Made by a program: the position numbers and the translations under genes. DNA of 64,000 bases from Roseibium hamelinense (GTDB taxonomy: Bacteria > Pseudomonadota > Alphaproteobacteria > Rhizobiales > Stappiaceae): positions 186,001 to 250,000 of the forward strand of contig NZ_VLLF01000007.1 of NCBI RefSeq assembly GCF_007830545.1, in the 5' to 3' direction. Of the stretch, positions 59,069 through 64,000 are shown piece by piece. Position 1 is the first letter of the stretch. Every line of letters starts with the position of its first letter. Under the pieces are notes generated by a model, which worked only from the letters and a program-made list of their open reading frames with translations, was not told the origin of the DNA and searched no databases.

Positions 59069-60214
59069 TCAACTTTGTGTGAGCCTGAGGACTCTGAGCC
59101 AATTCTTATACGCGAGTTTCTGGATCGTATCCTCGTCAAATCCGTGGCTGCGGAAGGTTTCGATCAGGCGCGGCAGAGCAGCGACACTTGGCAGGTCCGC
59201 AGGAGGCATGCACCCGTCAAAGTCCGAACCAAGCGCAACCTTGTCCACTCCGAGGCGCTCGATAAGATAAGCAGCGTGGGCAGCAATCCGGATGAGCGGG
59301 GTATCGCGCGAAAACCCACCATCAGCCCGCAAAAAGGCAGTGTGAAAATTCAGTCCGACCAAACCGTCCGTTTCCCGGATCGCGTCAAGCTGCTTGTCGG
59401 TGAGGTTGCGCGCGTTTTCGCACAGCGCGTGTGCGTTGGAGTGGCTGGCAACAAGGGGCGCGTCCGTTATTTCGGCAACATCCCAAAAACCGCGTTCATT
59501 GAGATGCGACAGATCAACGAGGATTTTCAGTTCATTGCAGGCTTTCACCAACGCTTTTCCGGCATCTGTCAGCCCCGGTCCGGTGTCCGAAGACGCCGGG
59601 AAGGTCATCGGCACGCCTTCGGCAAAGTCGTTTGGACGGCTCCAAACAGGACCGAGCGACCGAAGCCCGGCTGCGTAGAGGGTTTCGAGCGCATCAAAAT
59701 TGGTATCGATAGCCTCAGCACCTTCGATATGAAGGCTTATTGCCAGCCGTTGACTGGCCATGGCGGCTTCGATCTCATCCACGGTGCGGCAAATGGCGAC
59801 CTCTCCCAGGGACCTGCGCTCTATCTGGAAGGCCCTGCGCAAGAGCCGCATAGTGAAGCCGAGCGCCTCCTCCTGCGGAACAGGGGCGTAGTTTGCCGGA
59901 TCGCGCGGATCAAAGGGCTTGGAAAAGTCATTTCCAGGATTCGAGGGCACGAACATCGCGAACAGACCACCTGCAAAACCACCTTCCTGGCATCGCGGCA
60001 GATCCATGTGTCCGCGTTGGGAACGTGTTAAAAAATCGCGCTCACCGACGGTTCGGGATTCCAACTCAAGTTTCAGAAGCACGTCATTGTGCCCATCAAA
60101 GACCGGGACGGGCCTGTTGTTTTCAGCCAAGGGATGCTGCCTTTTTCGGTGTCTTACGGGTTTGCCAGAAAGCGGACTCGGTTCCGTCCATGTGGCTGAT
60201 CGAGGAATTGTCAT
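59069..60214 (-). CDS. M19-family membrane dipeptidase-like enzyme
   Basis: Zinc-site segments of the renal-dipeptidase family are visible in order: VFDGHNDVLLKL, SLHIEGAEAI, LVDLSHLNERGFWDVAEI, LVASHSNAHALCENARNLTD and VALGSDFDGCMPP. It cleaves dipeptides, often with a D- or dehydro-amino acid. The start is uncertain. ATG at 60214 gives 381 residues, while TTG at 60130, with AAAAAGGCAG upstream, would start just before the conserved region. The neighbouring peptide importer and L,D-transpeptidase fit peptide or cell-wall recycling. Confidence 0.85.
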   Translation of the reverse strand: MTIPRSATWTEPSPLSGKPVRHRKRQHPLAENNRPVPVFDGHNDVLLKLELESRTVGERDFLTRSQRGHMDLPRCQEGGFAGGLFAMFVPSNPGNDFSKPFDPRDPANYAPVPQEEALGFTMRLLRRAFQIERRSLGEVAICRTVDEIEAAMASQRLAISLHIEGAEAIDTNFDALETLYAAGLRSLGPVWSRPNDFAEGVPMTFPASSDTGPGLTDAGKALVKACNELKILVDLSHLNERGFWDVAEITDAPLVASHSNAHALCENARNLTDKQLDAIRETDGLVGLNFHTAFLRADGGFSRDTPLIRIAAHAAYLIERLGVDKVALGSDFDGCMPPADLPSVAALPRLIETFRSHGFDEDTIQKLAYKNWLRVLRLTQS

Positions 60215-60300
60215 GACGTTGGGAGACGGAATTGGCTTGCCTCCTGTTCGATTATTCTCCATGAAGCACTTCGGCATTACCAGTCAAAAGTTGGGCGGAT

Positions 60301-61026
60301 ATGGCTAAGATCTCCGGGGGCGGATCATTTTCTTGCACTGCAGCAATCAGCAGGCGGTCTCTTTTGAAATACGGTGCAGCGGCGCTGACGTTGCCTCTTG
60401 CCGGCTGCTACACAGTTGACGTCGGGTTGCCGGATCAACCGCCCCTGCCGGATGAGGAATTCGACTACGCCTCAGCCTATGCAGCCCTGCCGGATGGCGA
60501 CTACACTTGGCCCGCCATCAATTATGAAAACTTTGACCGCAAATACTGGCGGCAGGTTGTTGACTACCAGACGCGGGAGCGGCCGGGGACCATTATTGTG
60601 GATCCCTACAACAACTTCCTGTACTGGACGCTGGGCAACAAAAAGGCCCTGCGGTACGGGATTGGTGTCGGCCGTGCCGGTTTTGATTGGTCGGGAGAGG
60701 CCCTGATCCGCGTCAAGCGGGTGCACCCGATCTGGCGCCCTCCACGGGAAATGATTGCCCGCAAGCCCTCTCTAGAACGCTACTGGGAAAAAGGGTTTCC
60801 GCCGGGCCTGCGCAACCCGCTAGGCGCCCGCGCTATGGATCTTTGGCAAGGCAGTGTAGATACGCTTTACCGGATTCATGGGACCAACCAGCCATCCTCG
60901 ATCGGCAAAAGCGTGTCCAGCGGATGCATTCGCATGTGGCAGCAGGACGTGATCGACCTGTTCAACCGCGTTCCGCTGCGCACCAAAGTGATCGTTTTGA
61001 CAGAAGACCAGGCGGTTTCGGCCTGA
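60301..61026 (+). CDS. L,D-transpeptidase (YkuD domain) lipoprotein
   Basis: The protein has 241 residues. The N-terminal segment SRRSLLKYGAAALTLPLAGC combines a twin-arginine pair with a lipobox ending in LAGC, so it is probably a Tat-exported lipoprotein. The YkuD domain follows, with the catalytic motif HGTNQPSSIGKSVSSGCIRM near residue 198 (His and Cys of the L,D-transpeptidase signature). It makes 3-3 cross-links in peptidoglycan or attaches proteins to it. An intrinsic terminator follows. Confidence 0.9.
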   Translation: MAKISGGGSFSCTAAISRRSLLKYGAAALTLPLAGCYTVDVGLPDQPPLPDEEFDYASAYAALPDGDYTWPAINYENFDRKYWRQVVDYQTRERPGTIIVDPYNNFLYWTLGNKKALRYGIGVGRAGFDWSGEALIRVKRVHPIWRPPREMIARKPSLERYWEKGFPPGLRNPLGARAMDLWQGSVDTLYRIHGTNQPSSIGKSVSSGCIRMWQQDVIDLFNRVPLRTKVIVLTEDQAVSA

Positions 61027-61037
61027 GTATGGGACCG

Positions 61038-61062
61038 GTGCCGGCTGGACGCCGGCACTTTT
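61038..61062 (+). terminator. intrinsic terminator after the L,D-transpeptidase gene
   Basis: GTGCCGGC and GCCGGCAC form a perfect 8-bp stem with a 5-base loop, followed by TTTT. It also lies at the end of the convergent hemolysin III gene. Confidence 0.8.
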
Positions 61063-61063
61063 G

Positions 61064-61720
61064 TCAGACGACGGCAGCGGCGCCCATCAGCGCAACATCA
61101 TTCAGCACAGCCGAAAAATGACAGACGGCGGCCGCCAGGACAAAAGCGTGCCAGATTGCGTTTTGGAACGGCAGCTTCTTCCACGAATAAAAAACCGTTC
61201 CCACTGTATAGAGCAAGCCACCGGCTACGATCATCAAGAAGCCGAATGATGTCGCGTTCTCCATCAGCGGCTTGTAGGCAAACACAACGATCCAACCGAG
61301 TGCCAGGCATAGCGGAACCGTGATGCGGTCTACGCCTTGAAGTTTGAACAGTTTGAGGCTGGCGCCTGCAATCGCACCCATCCAGACAATTGCGAGCAGT
61401 ATTCCCCCGGTCCATCCGCCGATAATCATGGCGGCCAAAGGGGTATAAGTGCCTGCGATCAGGAGAAAAATTGCTGCGTGGTCGAGGCGCCGCAAAATAC
61501 CTTGTTTGTGTTCCTTGGCGAACATGTTGTACAGCGCCGAGCAGATCAGCATGGCCATAAGGCAACCGGCATACACAAAGACACTGACCTGCCGGGCAAC
61601 ATCCTCACGCCCCCAAAGCACGGTGACCAACGTGATCAGAGCTGCGATCCCAAGGCTTATGCCGATAACGTGGATGGTTCCGTCTGCGATTTTTTCTGCA
61701 AGCGTTTCCACGCGTGTCAT
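61064..61720 (-). CDS. hemolysin III / YqfA family membrane protein
   Basis: This 218-residue polytopic protein of the progestin/adipoQ-receptor-like family has the N-terminal ADGTIHVIGISLGI, a middle DHAAIFLLIAGTYTPLA and a C-terminal IWHAFVLAAAVCHFSAVL, with the conserved Asp/His set. It has about seven membrane helices. ATG at 61720 is preferred because upstream codons are unrelated. The function in bacteria is not well defined; despite the name, a hemolytic role is unlikely. Confidence 0.88.
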   Translation of the reverse strand: MTRVETLAEKIADGTIHVIGISLGIAALITLVTVLWGREDVARQVSVFVYAGCLMAMLICSALYNMFAKEHKQGILRRLDHAAIFLLIAGTYTPLAAMIIGGWTGGILLAIVWMGAIAGASLKLFKLQGVDRITVPLCLALGWIVVFAYKPLMENATSFGFLMIVAGGLLYTVGTVFYSWKKLPFQNAIWHAFVLAAAVCHFSAVLNDVALMGAAAVV

Positions 61721-62009
61721 GTTTTGCTGCCTTGCCGTTCTTTGCTGTGCACAAGCGTGCCTGAGCTGCGAGCACTGTGCAACCCGTGTCACTGGGTAAG
61801 GTTACACCTTTTCAAAGATTTAATATTGCGTTTGGAGCGCCGCGATCTTCAGATCCATGTGGTGCAGATCATCGCCGAAGGCCGTATTGGCGGATTGTCG
61901 GATTACCGCATCGGGGGGATTGCTCCTATATTTGGCAGAGGAGACAGGCACGGAGCGCACCACCTGGACCAATCGTGGGCATGCAGGATGTCTTGAAGGG
62001 CTGAGCAGG

Positions 62010-63368
62010 ATGAACACCAGTTTTTTCGGGGAATTGCTGAACTCGATTACGGAGCAGGGCCGCGCGCTTTTGGATGTGCGAATCGGCCGGAAAGACGATT
62101 TGCCACTGCTTGATCTGTGCGAGGCGCTCTTGTCCGGTCGCGGCGAAGCATCCGGCGTCGCTATCGCAGAACAGGTGCTCGATAACTATCGCACGCTGTC
62201 GGTTGAGCAAAAGCAGGGCTTCTTCTTCGCGCTGCTTGAAAATTTCGGCGCAAATCTCGATGCGGTGCGCGATGCAGCCAAGAGTCTTGAAAGCGAGCCG
62301 GATGAGCCATCAAACATTAGGCGCTTGCATGCGGTAACTGAGCCGCGCCGCCAGGAGTTGATCCGCCGTCTCAATCTTGCGCCGGGCGGGACAAGGGCGC
62401 TTGTCGACATGCGGGCGGATCTTCTTGACCTTCTCTCGGTGCACCCGGATCTGCGCGATGTCGATCGGGACTTCGAGCACCTTTTTTCTTCGTGGTTCAA
62501 CCGCGGTTTCCTCGTAATGAAGCACATCGATTGGTCGACGCCGGCTTCTATCCTGGAAAAGATCATCCGATATGAGGCTGTGCATGAGATCGATGGTTGG
62601 GACGATTTGCGACGCCGGATCGGGTTGGAAGACCGGCGGCTTTATGCGTTTTTTCATCCGGCGCTGGTGGATGATCCGCTGATCTTTGTCGAGGTTGCAT
62701 TGACCCGCGACATCCCGGCTGCAATTGCTCCGATTCTGGCCGAGGAGCGCGCTGAAATAACCGCATCCGAAGCAACAACGGCCGTCTTTTATTCGATCTC
62801 GAACTGCCAAAGGGGCCTGCGCGGTATCTCCTTTGGCAACTTTTTGATCAAGCAGGTGGTGGAAGAACTGCGGCGCGAGCTGCCGGGCCTGCGCACTTAC
62901 GTAACGCTTTCGCCGGTGCCCGGCTTTACCAAATGGTTCAAGACGGAATTGGCTTTGGACGATAGCGTGATTGATAGGCTTCTCTCTCAAGACGCTGTTG
63001 AGACCATTCGCGACGGGAGCTGGCGCGGTGACGACGAGGCCGAGAAACAGCTCCAGCCGCTGTTGACCAGCTTGTGCGCCCACTACCTGACCCGCGAGAA
63101 AGACCGCAAGGGCCGGACCCTGGATCCCGTCGCCCGGTTCCACATCGGCAACGGAGCGAGACTGGAAAGGGTCAACTGGCTCGGCGACCAGTCGCCGAAT
63201 GGTATGGCGCAATCCTATGGATTGATGGTCAATTATCTTTACGATCTGCGCTACATCGAGAAAAATCACGAGACGCATGCTGCAAGCGGTGCTGTTGCGG
63301 CAAGTTCGAGTGTGACCAAACAAGCGCGGGTCGTGCCTGACCGGAAACAGGTCCAGTCCGCCAGCTGA
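62010..63368 (+). CDS. malonyl-CoA decarboxylase
   Basis: The protein has 452 residues, with the N-terminal helical domain and the C-terminal GNAT-like catalytic part. Visible segments are HIDWSTPASILEKIIRYEAVHEIDGWDDLRRR near residue 172, HPALVDDPLIFVEVALT near 220, FYSISNCQRGLRGISFGNFLIKQV near 262, FHIGNGARLERVNWLGD, and GMAQSYGLMVNYLYDL, where the catalytic His/Ser region lies. It turns malonyl-CoA into acetyl-CoA. The malonyl-CoA synthetase gene follows 18 bases later, giving the matA-matB malonate pathway. The frame is open further upstream, but ATG at 62010 starts the conserved part. Confidence 0.93.
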   Translation: MNTSFFGELLNSITEQGRALLDVRIGRKDDLPLLDLCEALLSGRGEASGVAIAEQVLDNYRTLSVEQKQGFFFALLENFGANLDAVRDAAKSLESEPDEPSNIRRLHAVTEPRRQELIRRLNLAPGGTRALVDMRADLLDLLSVHPDLRDVDRDFEHLFSSWFNRGFLVMKHIDWSTPASILEKIIRYEAVHEIDGWDDLRRRIGLEDRRLYAFFHPALVDDPLIFVEVALTRDIPAAIAPILAEERAEITASEATTAVFYSISNCQRGLRGISFGNFLIKQVVEELRRELPGLRTYVTLSPVPGFTKWFKTELALDDSVIDRLLSQDAVETIRDGSWRGDDEAEKQLQPLLTSLCAHYLTREKDRKGRTLDPVARFHIGNGARLERVNWLGDQSPNGMAQSYGLMVNYLYDLRYIEKNHETHAASGAVAASSSVTKQARVVPDRKQVQSAS

Positions 63369-63386
63369 GCGACTTTGAGATCCTTT

Positions 63387-64000
63387 ATGTCTAACCATTT
63401 GTTCGATGAAATCCGTTCCCGCATTGCCGATCCTGGCAAGGTCTTTCTTGAAACAGCAGATGGGCAAAAGCTGACCTTCGCCGGGGTTCTTGAGCGGTCG
63501 GCACGCTATGCCAATGCTCTGATCAGTCTCGGGGTGCAGCCTGATGACCGGGTCGCCGTTCAAGTGGAAAAGACGCCGGATGCCTTGATGTTGTATTTGG
63601 CCACCGTGCGGGCCGGGGCGGTCTTTTTACCGCTGAACACAGCCTATACGCCGGCCGAGATCGACTATTTCATATCGGACGCTGAACCGGCCGTATTCGT
63701 GTGCGATCCTAAATCCGAGAGTGCCTTGCGCCCGATTGCTGACCGGGTGGGCGCCAAGCTTCAGGTGTTGGACAGCCGCGGACAGGGAACCCTGCGTGAT
63801 CTGGCGGATGCAGTTTCGCCGGAGTTTGAGGATGTGCCGCGGCTCGATGATGACCTGGCAGCCATCTTGTACACATCCGGGACCACCGGCCGGTCGAAAG
63901 GCGCCATGCTTAGCCATGAGAACCTGGCCTCCAATGCCCGGACCTTGGTGACGTATTGGCAGTTTACCGAAAACGATGTGCTCTTGCACGCCCTGCCGAT
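63387..64000 (+). CDS. matB: malonyl-CoA synthetase (acyl-CoA synthetase), cut by window edge
   Basis: Translation from ATG at 63387 gives about 204 residues with no stop before the window ends. The opening MSNHLFDEIRSRIADPGKVF, then RVAVQVEKTPDALMLYLATVRAGAVFLPLNTAYTPAEIDYFI, and the AMP-binding P-loop AAILYTSGTTGRSKGAMLSHENLASNA, identify an adenylate-forming acyl-CoA synthetase. Its place right after malonyl-CoA decarboxylase makes malonyl-CoA synthetase the best call. It activates malonate with ATP and CoA. Confidence 0.9.
   Translation, partial: MSNHLFDEIRSRIADPGKVFLETADGQKLTFAGVLERSARYANALISLGVQPDDRVAVQVEKTPDALMLYLATVRAGAVFLPLNTAYTPAEIDYFISDAEPAVFVCDPKSESALRPIADRVGAKLQVLDSRGQGTLRDLADAVSPEFEDVPRLDDDLAAILYTSGTTGRSKGAMLSHENLASNARTLVTYWQFTENDVLLHALP

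Noticed and set aside
1-64000. CRISPR array or prophage genes
   Set aside because: No regularly spaced direct repeats and no phage structural or integrase genes were seen.

Overview
The window reads as chromosome of a marine alphaproteobacterium. The best guess is the Roseibium/Labrenzia (Stappiaceae) lineage. This rests on gene content: a complete sulfur-oxidation sox operon with soxC and soxD, an ALAS-type hemA, heterotetrameric sarcosine oxidase, many GntR/FCD regulators with peptide-type ABC importers, and matA/matB. The genus is inferred, not proven.

Layout. 1-0.54 kb: C-terminal end of a large surface protein cut by the left edge. 0.77 kb: tRNA-Phe. 1.2-2.1 kb: homocysteine S-methyltransferase family protein. 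2.4-6.4 kb: dabB-dabA, a vectorial inorganic-carbon uptake pump. 6.5-14.5 kb, minus strand: a degradative operon of an M24 creatinase-like hydrolase, a small GatC/AtzG-like protein, an amidase and sarcosine oxidase subunits B, D, A and G. It is divergent from an aspartate-dehydrogenase-like gene broken by one in-frame TAG and from a GntR/FCD regulator; two GGTRTACC sites lie in the divergent promoter. 16.3-17.4 kb: a YeeE/YedE transporter.

18.1-25.1 kb is the most unusual part. A compact plus-strand cluster starts with a promoter, a 28-codon peptide and a strong hairpin. It continues with a DUF6065-like protein, an unknown protein with a weak nucleotidyltransferase-like motif, an MFS exporter, a phosphoribosyltransferase-like protein, an inositol-monophosphatase-like protein, a radical SAM enzyme with a non-canonical Cx8Cx2C cysteine pattern, and a thymidylate-kinase-like protein. 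Most junctions from the exporter onward overlap or nearly touch, so the set is probably one operon. I know of no described pathway with this combination. I infer a peptide- and/or nucleotide-derived natural product with its own exporter.

25.3-41 kb: thiosulfate oxidation. Minus strand soxS-soxR-soxT is divergent from soxV-soxW-soxX-soxY-soxZ-soxA-soxB-soxC-soxD-soxE-soxF, followed by a DUF302 gene and a hemA copy, then two convergent metallo-beta-lactamase-fold genes. Four intergenic sites matching ATTC-N8-GAAT (one with a single mismatch) precede soxS/soxV, soxX, soxB and the metallo-beta-lactamase pair. They look like the operator of the SoxR repressor, which carries the cysteine pair of persulfide-sensing BigR/SqrR proteins.

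41-49.7 kb: a dpp-type ABC importer with a fused permease-ATPase, a GntR regulator, a formamidase/acetamidase and a divergent M20 amidohydrolase. 49.9-51.7 kb: Uup-type ABC-F protein. 51.9-52.4 kb: secreted BA14K-like repeat protein. 52.6-58.8 kb: a second oligopeptide ABC importer with GntR regulator. 59-61.7 kb: M19 dipeptidase, L,D-transpeptidase lipoprotein, hemolysin III family protein. 62.0-64.0 kb: malonyl-CoA decarboxylase and the start of malonyl-CoA synthetase, cut by the right edge.
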